DNA of 64,000 nucleotides from Lentisphaerota bacterium (GCA_015061685.1 SUWD01000005.1:1-64000), one strand, 5' to 3'; counted from the stretch's first letter, positions 19,105 through 27,942 are shown. Made by a program: numbers and translations. Notes: generated by a model from the sequence alone, not told the origin.

Positions 19105-19624
19105 TGATCTCCTGCACCTCAACAGCTTCGATCATTCTTCCGGTACCGGCGGCTCCGCAGGCGACATTGCCATTCGCAGGGCCGGCAAATGCAACTCCAC
19201 GCTCTTTCAAAATCCGGACATTTTCCTGACAGGCAAAGTGAGACCACATTTTCGGATTCATTGCCGGAGCATAGAGATGTTTTCCCTGAAATGTGGCGGC
19301 AAAAGTCGATAACGCATCATCGGCAATACCGTATGCCGCTTTTGCCAGAAAATTTGCCGTCGCCGGAACTACCGCAAAAAAATCTGCTTCGTCAGCCAAT
19401 TCCACATGACGGGGACGCCACTGGGATTCATCCTCCCAAAGCGTAGTGATCACCGGACGGCGGGAGAGTGTGCGGAAGGTCACCGGAGTAACAAAACGGC
19501 AGGCATTTTCAGTCATGATGACCTGCACTTCAAATTCTTTGGCAAGTTTACTGCAAAGATCAGCGGCCTTGTATGCGGCAATACTGCCGGTAACACCCAA
19601 AACGATCAGTTTATCACTTTTCAT
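19088..19624 (-). CDS. coaC: stand-alone phosphopantothenoylcysteine decarboxylase (CoaC-type flavoprotein)
   Basis: 178 aa. FMN-dependent decarboxylation of phosphopantothenoylcysteine in CoA synthesis. Key motifs are VTGSIAAYKA near the start, the catalytic-His segment HVELADEAD, PAMNPKMW (substrate-clamp Asn), and NVACGAAGTGRM with the active-site Cys. Most bacteria fuse this to the CoaB ligase in a ~400-aa protein; here the frame stops right after the CoaC domain and no CoaB follows in the window. The start overlaps the gmk stop as ATGA. Order gmk-coaC matches the common gmk-(rpoZ)-coaBC cluster, with rpoZ missing. Confidence 0.88.
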   Translation of the reverse strand: MKSDKLIVLGVTGSIAAYKAADLCSKLAKEFEVQVIMTENACRFVTPVTFRTLSRRPVITTLWEDESQWRPRHVELADEADFFAVVPATANFLAKAAYGIADDALSTFAATFQGKHLYAPAMNPKMWSHFACQENVRILKERGVAFAGPANGNVACGAAGTGRMIEAVEVQEIIKSLL

Positions 19625-20238
19625 ACAAAAAGCTCCTCCTGAATATTGGCGGTACGCAGACGCATGGCTTTCAATACCGCAATCAATTCAACTGCGGCAG
19701 TATCCAGATCACCATTGACAACCATGTAGTCATAGATCCGGTAATTACGCAATTCACCGGCGGCGGCAGCGAGCCGCAGCTCCAATTGTTCCGGAGTTTC
19801 GCTGTTGCGTCCGGCAAGTCTCTGCCGGATAACATCCAAAGACGGCGGAGCAATAAGAATAAACTGGGCGGCATTGCGGATCTCCGGATCATTTTCTGCG
19901 GCCTGACGGATCTGTTTTGCTCCCTGCACATCAATATCAAGCAATACTTCTTCTCCCCGGCGGATGCGGTTCAAAACTTCACTTTTAAGCGTGCCGTAGC
20001 AGTTGCGGAAAACCTCCGCATGTTCCAGAAATTCCCCGGCGGCAAGTTTCTCTGCAAATTCCTCCCGGCTCAGGAAATAGTACGCTTTGCCGTGTTCTTC
20101 GCCCTCTCTCGGAGTCCGGGTGGTACAGGAGACCGAAAACTGCAGATCCGGCAATTCCGCCATGGCACGTTTGACTAAAGTTGATTTTCCGACCCCGCTG
20201 GGCCCGGAAATGACGATCAGATTGCCGCTCTTTTTCAT
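19621..20238 (-). CDS. gmk: guanylate kinase
   Basis: 205 aa, standard length. ATP-dependent phosphorylation of GMP to GDP in the cytosol. The P-loop GPSGVGKST is at residues ~10-18, then the GMP-binding segment SCTTRTPREGEEHGKAYYF and the LLDIDVQGAKQIR strand. ATG 20238 was chosen because GGAGG lies 6 nt upstream and homology starts there; a longer frame to 20304 lies inside the upstream gene. The start overlaps the upstream YkgJ-type gene's stop as ATGA, and the stop overlaps the coaC start in the same way, so all three are translationally coupled. Confidence 0.97.
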   Translation of the reverse strand: MKKSGNLIVISGPSGVGKSTLVKRAMAELPDLQFSVSCTTRTPREGEEHGKAYYFLSREEFAEKLAAGEFLEHAEVFRNCYGTLKSEVLNRIRRGEEVLLDIDVQGAKQIRQAAENDPEIRNAAQFILIAPPSLDVIRQRLAGRNSETPEQLELRLAAAAGELRNYRIYDYMVVNGDLDTAAVELIAVLKAMRLRTANIQEELFV

Positions 20239-20561
20239 TGGAATCCTCCGGCACACTTTTTTTCCCATCCCGGGAAATTCCACTTCTCCGGGAAAATGCG
20301 GCATTGCCGCGGTTTGACTTTTTCGATCTGACAGCAGGGCAATCCCTGACTGTCCACAGTAAGGTATTCACATTCGCCATTGGGCTTTTCTTTCAACGAC
20401 AAATGCTGACGGTCGGGGGTTATCTCGGTGTGTTCAGCGAGAAACTCATCGACAGAAATGCCGAGTTCAGCGGCTATCGCATCGACCTCGGCATCTTCCA
20501 GTTTTACTGCTCCCGGCCAGCGGCAGCACGCTCCGCACCGGGCACAGACAAATTTTTTCAT
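20235..20561 (-). CDS. YkgJ-family cysteine cluster protein
   Basis: 108 aa. The N-terminus has CARCGACCRW (CxxCxxCC) and the C-terminal half has GLPCCQIEKVKPRQCRIFP, the eight-Cys pattern of the YkgJ/UPF0153 family thought to chelate Zn or Fe. The biochemical role of the family is not settled. It sits between a secreted protein and gmk on the minus strand and is coupled to gmk by a 4-bp overlap. Confidence 0.85.
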   Translation of the reverse strand: MKKFVCARCGACCRWPGAVKLEDAEVDAIAAELGISVDEFLAEHTEITPDRQHLSLKEKPNGECEYLTVDSQGLPCCQIEKVKPRQCRIFPEKWNFPGWEKKCAGGFQ

Positions 20562-20569
20562 AATCCGGT

Positions 20570-21148
20570 TCAGCGGTTGAATGAATCAAAATTCAAATCA
20601 TCTTCGCGGATGTCGATCATGAGAAAACCAAGAGCGAAGTCTGCCCATTCGATCGGATGCAAATAAACTCCGGCATCGACGATGAATCCGAGGGATCCGC
20701 CGATCGCCCAGAAGTCACGGGCTCCGGTGTAATAATTGTAAACCCGCATTTCCGGAGTGGGGACTCCGGCACGGCATTCAACATATTTGTCAACCAGCAA
20801 AGAGCCTTCACGCAAAGCATACTCTTCTTCGCCGATGGCGACAAAAGACCAGTACCAGCCATCCTCGACACCGATACCGTACTGACGGTTGAAGTCCTTG
20901 TAAAGTTTGTAAGTCCCGGCACTGTATCCGGCACCGATGTCAGCCAGACGGGTCCCCATCAGACGGGCCTCTGCGACCGGACCGACACCGACGGTCACAC
21001 TGAAAAGATCCAAAGCATCCAGAATACGGTTGGGCAGATAAAGAGCGATTTTCTCACCCCAGTTGGTCTCTTTACCGGGAACAACTTCTCCGGCGTAAGC
21101 TCCGGAAAATGCCAGCATCAGTGCGGCGATTGCAAAAAACTTTTTCAT
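20570..21148 (-). CDS. hypothetical secreted protein
   Basis: 192 aa with a signal peptide (MKKFFAIAALMLAFSGAYA). The mature part is Gly- and aromatic-rich (LFSVTVGVGPVAEARLMG, WAIGGSLGFIVDAGVYLHP) and might be a small outer-membrane or periplasmic beta protein. I do not recognise the family. ATG 21148 has AAGGAG 9 nt upstream. It heads the minus-strand series with the YkgJ-type gene, gmk and coaC, behind its own promoter. Confidence 0.7.
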   Translation of the reverse strand: MKKFFAIAALMLAFSGAYAGEVVPGKETNWGEKIALYLPNRILDALDLFSVTVGVGPVAEARLMGTRLADIGAGYSAGTYKLYKDFNRQYGIGVEDGWYWSFVAIGEEEYALREGSLLVDKYVECRAGVPTPEMRVYNYYTGARDFWAIGGSLGFIVDAGVYLHPIEWADFALGFLMIDIREDDLNFDSFNR

Positions 21149-21202
21149 TTCTTTTTCTCCTTGTTTTTGAAACAATACTCAACTGTACAATACAATGCTT
21201 TT

Positions 21203-21230
21203 AATTTAACCCCGGTATGGATTTTTTCAA
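21203..21230 (-). promoter_or_regulatory. promoter of the secreted protein-YkgJ-gmk-coaC series
   Basis: TTGAAA (21230-21225), 16-nt spacer ending GGGGT, TAAATT (21208-21203). It diverges from the ileS promoter about 70 bp away and shares the GGGGT preceding the -10. Confidence 0.65.
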
Positions 21231-21301
21231 GTCTTCATCCGCAAATTTTGACAATTCTTTTTATCCGGTACAGGAATCACAGCTTTTAATGATGAAAAAT
21301 G

Positions 21302-21330
21302 TTGAAAAGTTTTCTCTTTGGGGTTATATT
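21302..21330 (+). promoter_or_regulatory. ileS promoter
   Basis: TTGAAA (21302-21307), 17-nt spacer ending GGGGT, TATATT (21325-21330). The 14-mer GGGGTTATATTATA is shared exactly with the glnS promoter. The leader is about 50 nt. Confidence 0.8.
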
Positions 21331-21384
21331 ATAGCGAATATATTTTATTAATCTGATATAGTGATAAATTTCAGGAGCAAAACA

Positions 21385-24300
21385 ATGAAATTCAAAAGCG
21401 TTTCCAATCAGGTCGATTTTCCGGCGATGGAGCAGGAGATCCTGAAGCTGTGGGAGAAAAATGACACTTTCAAAAAATCCCTCGACCAGCGTAAAAACGG
21501 AAAAGAATTCGTCTTCTATGACGGCCCTCCTTTCGCTACCGGTCTGCCCCACTACGGACACCTGCTCGCCGGTACGATCAAAGACGTCGTCCCCCGTTAC
21601 CAGACCATGTGCGGCAAGTATGTTGAACGCCGCTTCGGCTGGGATACTCACGGTTTGCCCATCGAAGCTCTCGCACAGGATGCTCTCAAAATCAACGGAG
21701 CTCACGAAATCCGGGAATTCGGCGTGGATAAATTCAACGAGCAGTGCCGTTCAATGGTTCTGCGTTACGTCGGAGAATGGCGCCGCACCGTCACCCGCAT
21801 GGGACGCTGGGTCGATTTCGACAACGACTACAAGACGATGAATCCGCAATTCATGGAGTCCATCTGGTGGATTTTCAAACAGCTCTGGAATCAGGGCAGA
21901 GTTTACAAATCATACCGCATCATGCCCTATTCATGGAAGCTCTCAACTCCGCTTTCAAACTTCGAAGCCGGCAGCAACTACAAAGATGTGCAGGATCCGG
22001 CGATCACCGTCCGGGCAAAGGTCACTTCCGGTGCCGATACCGCATGGGGCGAAACTTATCTGCTTGTCTGGACCACCACCCCGTGGACACTGCCAGAAAA
22101 CCTTGCCATCTGTGCCGGAGCAAATGTCGATTACTGCGTTGTCCGGGATCTCTCCGATCCGGCAAAAGCATGTTATGTCATGGCCAAAGCCCGTATCTCC
22201 ACACTCTTCCGCAAGGAGGAGGACTTTGAGATCGTCGCCGAAATGAAAGGCAGCGAGCTGAAAAACTGGACTTACGAACCGCTCTTCCCCTACTTCGCTG
22301 AATTTGCTTCTGAAGGTGCCTTCCGGGTACTCAACGATGATTACGTCAGCATCGATGACGGTGTCGGCTTGGTCCACATCGCCCCGGCATACGGCGAAGA
22401 TGACTTCCGGGTCAGCCGGGAAGCCGGGATCATGGTCATCGCCGATCCGCTGGATACTTCCTGTAACTTCACCGATAAAATCCCCGAATACGCCGGAAGA
22501 TTCTGCAAAGATTGCGACAAGGATATCATCCGCCGCCTCAAAGATGAGGGCAAACTCGTCCATCAGGCGACCATCACCCACAGCTATCCTTTCTGCGACC
22601 GTACCGATACCCCGCTCATCTACCGGGCCATCGAAGCATGGTATGTCAAAGTCGAAGATCTCCACGAAAAACTTTTCTCCGCCAATGAGCCTGTCCGCTG
22701 GCAGCCCGATTACGTCGGTGGCAAACGCTTCGGCAACTGGCTGCTCAATGCCCGTGACTGGAATATCAGCCGCAACCGCTTCTGGGGTTCCTGCATCCCC
22801 GTCTGGATCAATGACGAGGACCCCGAAGACCGCATCTGCGTCGGCAGTGTCGCCGAATTGGAGGAACTCTCCGGTGTGAAAGTTACCGATTTGCACAAAC
22901 ACTTCATCGACAAGATCGTTATCAAAAAAGACGGCAAAACCTATCACCGCACCCCCGAAGTGCTGGACTGCTGGTTTGAATCCGGTGCCATGCCTTACGC
23001 CCAGGTGCATTATCCTTTTGAAAATAAAGACCGCTTTGAGAAAAACTTCCCGGCAGACTTCATCGCCGAAGGTCTCGACCAGACCCGCGGCTGGTTCTAC
23101 ACTCTGATGGTTCTCGGCGTCTGCCTTTTCGGCAAATCACCCTACCGCAACGTGGTCGTCAACGGCCTTATCCTCGCTGAAGACGGTCAGAAAATGTCCA
23201 AACGCAAAAAGAATTACCCCGATCCCAACGAGGTGATCGACCGCTGCGGTGCCGATGCTCTGCGGCTTTTCATGCTGGGCAGTCAGGTCGTCCGTGCCGA
23301 AGACCTCAAATTCTCCGAAGCCGGAGTCAAAGAGATCCTCCGCGGCGTGATGATCCCCATGTGGAACGCCCTCTCATTTTTCACCACTTACGCCAATGTG
23401 GACGGTTACGATCCCGGCACCGGCGAGGTCAAACCACCGGTCAATCCCGCCAATGTGCTTGACCGCTGGATTTTGAGTTCCGCTTCCCAGATGGTAGGTG
23501 AGATCCGGGCGGAAATGGATAATTACAACCTCCAGAAAGCCGCCACCAGATTCGCCAAATTCATCGACGATCTGACCAATTGGTACATCCGCCGCAGCCG
23601 CCGCCGCTTCTGGAAAAGCGATTCGGATACCGACAAGCTCGAAGCATACCAGACTCTGCACTATGTCCTGCTGCTTTTCGCCAAGACCGCCGCACCTTTC
23701 ATTCCTTTCACCACTGAAGCGATCTATCAGGCGATCAAAACTCCGGGTATGCCCGATTCAGTCCACCTCTGCGACTACCCCGTGCCGGACGACTGCCGTG
23801 ACGAATATCTGGAAAAACAGATGGCTCTCACCATGCTCGCCGTCTCCCAGGGCCGCTTCCTGCGTACCGCCAACAACCTCAAAGTGCGTCAGCCGCTTGC
23901 CCGTGCCATTCTCGCCCTGGGAAGTGCCGAAGAAAAAGAGATGCTCGCCGGTACCGCCAAAATCATCGCCGATGAACTAAACGTCAAACTCGTTGACTTC
24001 TGTGATGATGAGGAACAATTGGTCAAACGTTCCTGCAAAGCCAACTTCAAAGCTCTCGGTGCCAGACTCGGTAAAGAGATGAAAGCCGCCGCCGCCAAGA
24101 TCGCCCAGCTCAACGCCGCTGAAATTTCTGCGATTTTGGGCGGAAATCCGCTGGAGATCACCCTTTCCGACGGTTCAACAGCTTCCATTGGTGCCGATGA
24201 CCTTATCATCAAACGTGAAGAACGTCCCGGTCTGGTCGCCGCCAGTGAAAACGGCGTCACCATCGCTCTGGAAACCAGCCTCACTCCCGAACTGGAAGCC

Positions 24301-24540
24301 GAAGGTATGGCCCGTGAATTGGTCAGCAAACTCCAGAACCTGCGTAAAGAAAGCGGTCTGGAAGTCACCGACCGGATCATCGTTTCCTACAGCACCGACG
24401 AAAAGACCGCCGCCATGATCACGGCATATTACGATTACATCGCCAATGAAGTTCTGGCGGAGAAAATCGTTGCAGGAGAAGGTGACAACGTCTTGGATGT
24501 CAATGGAGTTGAAGTAAAAGTAAATGTCTGCAAAGCCTGA
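21385..24540 (+). CDS. ileS: isoleucyl-tRNA synthetase, eukaryotic-like type 2
   Basis: 1051 aa, class I aaRS charging tRNA-Ile, with editing domain. The HIGH box reads HYGH at 56-59 within GLPHYGHLLAGTIKD, and the second signature is KMSKRKKNYPDP near residue 603. Both wordings and the long C-terminus without a Cys-rich zinc finger are those of the IleRS2 group (eukaryotic-like, usually mupirocin-insensitive), not classic bacterial IleRS1. ATG 21385 follows AGGAG by 7 nt; the open frame from 21361 is not needed. The 3' end overlaps apbE by 17 bp. Confidence 0.96.
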   Translation: MKFKSVSNQVDFPAMEQEILKLWEKNDTFKKSLDQRKNGKEFVFYDGPPFATGLPHYGHLLAGTIKDVVPRYQTMCGKYVERRFGWDTHGLPIEALAQDALKINGAHEIREFGVDKFNEQCRSMVLRYVGEWRRTVTRMGRWVDFDNDYKTMNPQFMESIWWIFKQLWNQGRVYKSYRIMPYSWKLSTPLSNFEAGSNYKDVQDPAITVRAKVTSGADTAWGETYLLVWTTTPWTLPENLAICAGANVDYCVVRDLSDPAKACYVMAKARISTLFRKEEDFEIVAEMKGSELKNWTYEPLFPYFAEFASEGAFRVLNDDYVSIDDGVGLVHIAPAYGEDDFRVSREAGIMVIADPLDTSCNFTDKIPEYAGRFCKDCDKDIIRRLKDEGKLVHQATITHSYPFCDRTDTPLIYRAIEAWYVKVEDLHEKLFSANEPVRWQPDYVGGKRFGNWLLNARDWNISRNRFWGSCIPVWINDEDPEDRICVGSVAELEELSGVKVTDLHKHFIDKIVIKKDGKTYHRTPEVLDCWFESGAMPYAQVHYPFENKDRFEKNFPADFIAEGLDQTRGWFYTLMVLGVCLFGKSPYRNVVVNGLILAEDGQKMSKRKKNYPDPNEVIDRCGADALRLFMLGSQVVRAEDLKFSEAGVKEILRGVMIPMWNALSFFTTYANVDGYDPGTGEVKPPVNPANVLDRWILSSASQMVGEIRAEMDNYNLQKAATRFAKFIDDLTNWYIRRSRRRFWKSDSDTDKLEAYQTLHYVLLLFAKTAAPFIPFTTEAIYQAIKTPGMPDSVHLCDYPVPDDCRDEYLEKQMALTMLAVSQGRFLRTANNLKVRQPLARAILALGSAEEKEMLAGTAKIIADELNVKLVDFCDDEEQLVKRSCKANFKALGARLGKEMKAAAAKIAQLNAAEISAILGGNPLEITLSDGSTASIGADDLIIKREERPGLVAASENGVTIALETSLTPELEAEGMARELVSKLQNLRKESGLEVTDRIIVSYSTDEKTAAMITAYYDYIANEVLAEKIVAGEGDNVLDVNGVEVKVNVCKA

Positions 24541-25540
24541 CACCGCAGTTTCCTCCAAATTTCGGGGTAAAGCCCTTTTGACAGCAGTTTCAGCCTTACT
24601 GGTAATCATACTGCTGGCAATCGCCGTGCGTAAAAACCCTGCACCGGAAAATAGTATTCCGGTGCAGACGGCATTTCCGGTAATGGGTACGATCGGCAGA
24701 GTGGCGATCTACGCCGGGGAAAAGGAGCTGACAACTGCGACGGATATTTACCGGCGTGAATTTGATGCTGTATCCGCTGTCTTTTCGCTCCGGGATCAGG
24801 AGAGTGAATTATTCCGGCTGAATTCATCCGCCGCAGAAAAACCATTCCCCTGCTCGGAAACCATGTGGTTTCTGCTGATGCGGGCAAAACAGGCTTATGA
24901 AGAAACTGCCGGAGCTTTTGATATTACGGTAAAACCGCTGATGGATCTCTGGGGATTCTATCAGCAGAAAAAACGTACCGATCCACCCTCGGCAGCAGAA
25001 ATTGCCGCTGTCCTCGAAAAGACCGGATTTGATAAACTGCAATTCAACGAAGCCGAAAAAACTGTCTTTTTCACCGTTCCGGGGATGGCTCTGGATTTTG
25101 GCGGCATTGCCAAAGGATACGCCGCCGACCGGGCGGCACAAGCTGTTTCTGCTGCCGGGATCACCGCCGGGGTGATCGACATCGGCGGCAATCTCAGGAT
25201 GCTTCCCGATGCTCCGGGTGGAAAAGAGGGATTCATTGTGGCGATCCGTGATCCGAAAGACCGCAACTCGGTTCTGCCTGAAACGTTGACCGTCAAACCG
25301 GCAATGGCAGTCTCAACCTCCGGGAATTATGAGCGTTTCATTGAATTGAATGGTAAAAAATACAGCCATATCATCTCTCCGGCAACCGGTTATCCGGCAG
25401 AAATTTCTGCCGTTACCGTCGTTGCTCCAACGGCACTGGATGCCGATATTTTCTCTACCGCCTGTGTTGCCGGCGGTGAAAAAACCGCAGAACTCCTGCG
25501 TCAAAAATACCCGGAACTGCAAATCTACTTTATGAGGTAA
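24524..25540 (+). CDS. apbE: FAD:protein FMN transferase (ApbE)
   Basis: 338 aa. Transfers FMN from FAD to Ser/Thr of target flavoproteins outside the cytoplasm, for example Rnf/Nqr subunits. A membrane anchor covers ~17-35 (LLTAVSALLVIILLAIAV); no lipobox Cys is seen. Family motifs are PVMGTIGRVAIY, AFDITVKPLMDLWGF, the metal-site region LDFGGIAKGYAADRA, GGNLR, and the C-terminal SHIISPATGYPA...ADIFSTACV. The start lies inside ileS, suggesting coupled translation, and nadE follows after 5 nt. Rnf/Nqr genes are not in the window. Confidence 0.93.
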   Translation: MSAKPDTAVSSKFRGKALLTAVSALLVIILLAIAVRKNPAPENSIPVQTAFPVMGTIGRVAIYAGEKELTTATDIYRREFDAVSAVFSLRDQESELFRLNSSAAEKPFPCSETMWFLLMRAKQAYEETAGAFDITVKPLMDLWGFYQQKKRTDPPSAAEIAAVLEKTGFDKLQFNEAEKTVFFTVPGMALDFGGIAKGYAADRAAQAVSAAGITAGVIDIGGNLRMLPDAPGGKEGFIVAIRDPKDRNSVLPETLTVKPAMAVSTSGNYERFIELNGKKYSHIISPATGYPAEISAVTVVAPTALDADIFSTACVAGGEKTAELLRQKYPELQIYFMR

Positions 25541-25545
25541 TAAAA

Positions 25546-27342
25546 ATGTATAATCTCTACCGGATCGCCGCCGTCTCTCCCGATCTGCACAGTGCCGATA
25601 TCATCTATAATTTTTCCTGTATCGCCGATGATTATCAGCAGGCGGTCGCCAATGGAGCATCACTGGTGCTTTTCCCGGCAATGGCAGCGACCGGTAAAAG
25701 CTGCGGAGTGCTTTTCCAGCAGCCTTATCTGCTGACAGAAACTTACCGGCAGGCAGAAAAATTTGCCGCTCTCACCGGCAATGTCCCGGCGGTGTTCGGA
25801 TTGCCTGTTCTCCACAAAAACCAGCTTACAGAGTGTGCCGCCGTTGCTCAAAACGGTAAAATCGCCGCCCTTGTTGTCCGGCAAAATTCCGATCTGCCCG
25901 GATTCAACGGCGAATTACCGGATGATCTGTTTTTCGTCCCGGCGGGAAGTGTTTTTGATGCCGGGATAACCTTTTCCGTGGAATTTGCCGGAGACATGCC
26001 CGCAGATTCATCAGCAATGCTCCGGCTTTTCTGCGGAGCGGAGGCGGAACTCCCCGGAGCGTGGCAGCAGAGAGAAAACTTCTTCCGTTCTTTCTCTGGA
26101 TATTCCAAGACAGCCAATGCCGCCGCTTTCGCCGGATGCGGTGAATCCACAAGCGATCAGCTTTACGGCGGAGCATTGCTGATCTGCAATCAGGGCAAAA
26201 CCATCGCCCAACGCCCTTCCCCGGCAACGGCAAAGGGAATTATTTACGCCGATATCGACGCCGATAAAATTGTTGCCGCCCAACTCAAAAAGAAAAGTTT
26301 CCCCTCTGCGGCAATCGCCATTGCCGCAATGCCGCAAGCTCCGGACATGCGTTATCTCGACAATCCGCAACATCCTTTCCTCCCGGAAAACGAAGCGGAA
26401 AAAGAGAATTTCTGCCGCGAATCTTTTGCATTTCAATGCATCGGATTGAAAGAAAGATTTATCAGATGCCGGGCAAAAAAAATGATCCTCGGCATCTCCG
26501 GCGGTCTGGATTCCACCCTCGCTCTGGTCGCCATGTATCTGCTCTGCCGGGATAATAATTTGCCCATGGATACCATCATCGCCGTGACCATGCCCGGATT
26601 CGGCACCACCGGCAGAACCAAAAACAACGCCCTCAAACTGGCAGAGATCATCGGAGCAGAGATCCGGGAGATCCCTATTGCCCAAGCGTGTTTACAGCAC
26701 TTCTCCGATATCGGTCATGACCCGGAAAAGACCAACAGTGTGTATGAAAATTCCCAAGCAAGAGAACGCACCCAGATCCTTATGGATATCGCCAATGCCG
26801 AAAACGGTATCGTAATCGGTACCGGAGACCTCTCGGAGATCGCCCTGGGCTGGTCAACATTCAACGGAGACCAGATGGCTATGTACGCCATAAATTCATC
26901 CATCCCCAAAAGCAATATCGCCGCCATGCTGAAGTATGCCGCAAAATCCATGCCGGAAGCAGAAAAAATCCTGCAGGATGTGATCGATACTCCGGTCAGT
27001 CCGGAATTGCTCCCGCTGGATGAAAACGGAGAAATCGCCCAGAAAACGGAAAATATCCTCGGTGCTTATGAGCTGCATGACTTCTATCTTTATCACTTTA
27101 CCGGTGGTATTGGAGATGCTGAAAAACTTCTGGCTCTCGCCCGCAATGCTTTTGATGGGAAATATCCGGATGAGGAGCTGTGCCGGGTACGGGAACTCTT
27201 TATGAGACGCTTTTTCACCCAGCAATTCAAAAGAACTGCCGGACCGGATGGAATTCAGGCTGGAATCATTTCGCTCTCCGCCCGCAACGCATGGCAGATG
27301 CCCGCCGATATCAACGGCAAACTTTTCATCTCCAAAGAGTAA
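25546..27342 (+). CDS. nadE: NAD+ synthetase with a catalytically degenerate glutaminase domain
   Basis: 598 aa. Last step of NAD synthesis: deamido-NAD, ATP and an amide nitrogen to NAD. The C-terminal synthetase looks intact: P-loop SGGLDS at 318-323, GTGDLSEIALGWSTFNGD, and NSSIPKS. The N-terminal nitrilase-type domain is full length, but its E-K-C triad is gone. The FPE position is FPA (Ala45), the catalytic Lys before LP is Asn114, and the CED motif is AGD with Ala148 in place of Cys. The enzyme should therefore depend on free ammonia or on another subunit. Those alignments were made by eye. The gene converges with the next one, 8 bp apart. Confidence 0.93.
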   Translation: MYNLYRIAAVSPDLHSADIIYNFSCIADDYQQAVANGASLVLFPAMAATGKSCGVLFQQPYLLTETYRQAEKFAALTGNVPAVFGLPVLHKNQLTECAAVAQNGKIAALVVRQNSDLPGFNGELPDDLFFVPAGSVFDAGITFSVEFAGDMPADSSAMLRLFCGAEAELPGAWQQRENFFRSFSGYSKTANAAAFAGCGESTSDQLYGGALLICNQGKTIAQRPSPATAKGIIYADIDADKIVAAQLKKKSFPSAAIAIAAMPQAPDMRYLDNPQHPFLPENEAEKENFCRESFAFQCIGLKERFIRCRAKKMILGISGGLDSTLALVAMYLLCRDNNLPMDTIIAVTMPGFGTTGRTKNNALKLAEIIGAEIREIPIAQACLQHFSDIGHDPEKTNSVYENSQARERTQILMDIANAENGIVIGTGDLSEIALGWSTFNGDQMAMYAINSSIPKSNIAAMLKYAAKSMPEAEKILQDVIDTPVSPELLPLDENGEIAQKTENILGAYELHDFYLYHFTGGIGDAEKLLALARNAFDGKYPDEELCRVRELFMRRFFTQQFKRTAGPDGIQAGIISLSARNAWQMPADINGKLFISKE

Positions 27343-27383
27343 AAAACAACTTATCTGTCAGAAAATTTTTTCAGACAGACAAG
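27341..27383 (-). terminator. intrinsic terminator of the minus-strand NTP-transferase-like gene
   Basis: Arms 27374-27383 and 27350-27359 (GACAGACAAG type, one mismatch) plus inner GAAAA/TTTTC pairs form a hairpin that includes the stop codon. On the minus strand it is followed by TTGTTTTTT. It may also serve nadE from the other side. Confidence 0.65.
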
Positions 27384-27809
27384 TTTGCGGATCTCCTCGC
27401 AATAAACATTGATCGGCAGAAAATCATTTTTACCGCCGGCAAGAAAGCGGTAAAAGATATTCTGATTCATTCCCCGGCAAAAAGATATATCATCCGATTT
27501 GGGCAGAGGCGGCGGAAATCCTGCCAATTCACCCTCCCATAAAACTCCGGTAACATCTCCATTGGAGAATGCCGGATTCCGGTGCAGAATGATCCGGGAT
27601 CTCGCCGGAACCGTGGCCAATATCTCATCCAGTACCGGATGCTGATAACCGGCGATCACGTGGATTATATTCACCTCCGGCACACTGCCGACAGCACGCA
27701 GCTGCTGCTCAAGCAATGGTTTGCCGGCAAGATTTTTAAGAAAACGCGGTTCATTATTTCCGGTGCGGCAGCCCAAACCGCAGGCAAAAATGAAAAATTC
27801 AATATCCAT
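27351..27809 (-). CDS. small nucleotidyltransferase-like protein, possibly truncated
   Basis: About 152 aa; ATG 27809 has GGGGAT 7 nt upstream, with alternative in-frame starts at 27824 and 27833. The first ~90 residues recall a sugar-1-phosphate nucleotidyltransferase N-terminus (IFACGLGCRTG, FLKNLAGKPLLEQQLRAV, NIIHVIAGYQH), with GLGCRTG in place of the usual GxGTRxxP loop. The second half (DDISFCRGMNQNIFYRF onward) does not resemble the family, and the protein is much shorter than the usual 230-300 aa. It could be a remnant or a small divergent enzyme. It has its own good promoter and terminator, which argues that it is expressed. Confidence 0.6.
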   Translation of the reverse strand: MDIEFFIFACGLGCRTGNNEPRFLKNLAGKPLLEQQLRAVGSVPEVNIIHVIAGYQHPVLDEILATVPARSRIILHRNPAFSNGDVTGVLWEGELAGFPPPLPKSDDISFCRGMNQNIFYRFLAGGKNDFLPINVYCEEIRKLVCLKKFSDR

Positions 27810-27839
27810 CAATACGATCCCCATCCCAATCACTATATT

Positions 27840-27868
27840 AATATAGCACAGTTTATTATCAAACTCAA
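27840..27868 (-). promoter_or_regulatory. promoter of the NTP-transferase-like gene
   Basis: TTGAGT (27868-27863), 17-nt spacer, TATATT (27845-27840). The leader to ATG 27809 would be about 25 nt. Confidence 0.65.
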
Positions 27869-27942
27869 GGGGTTATGAAAAATTTCATCACTCTTTATCC
27901 GGCTTTACGCTCACTTTTTCTCTCATTTTTTCAATAAAAAAC

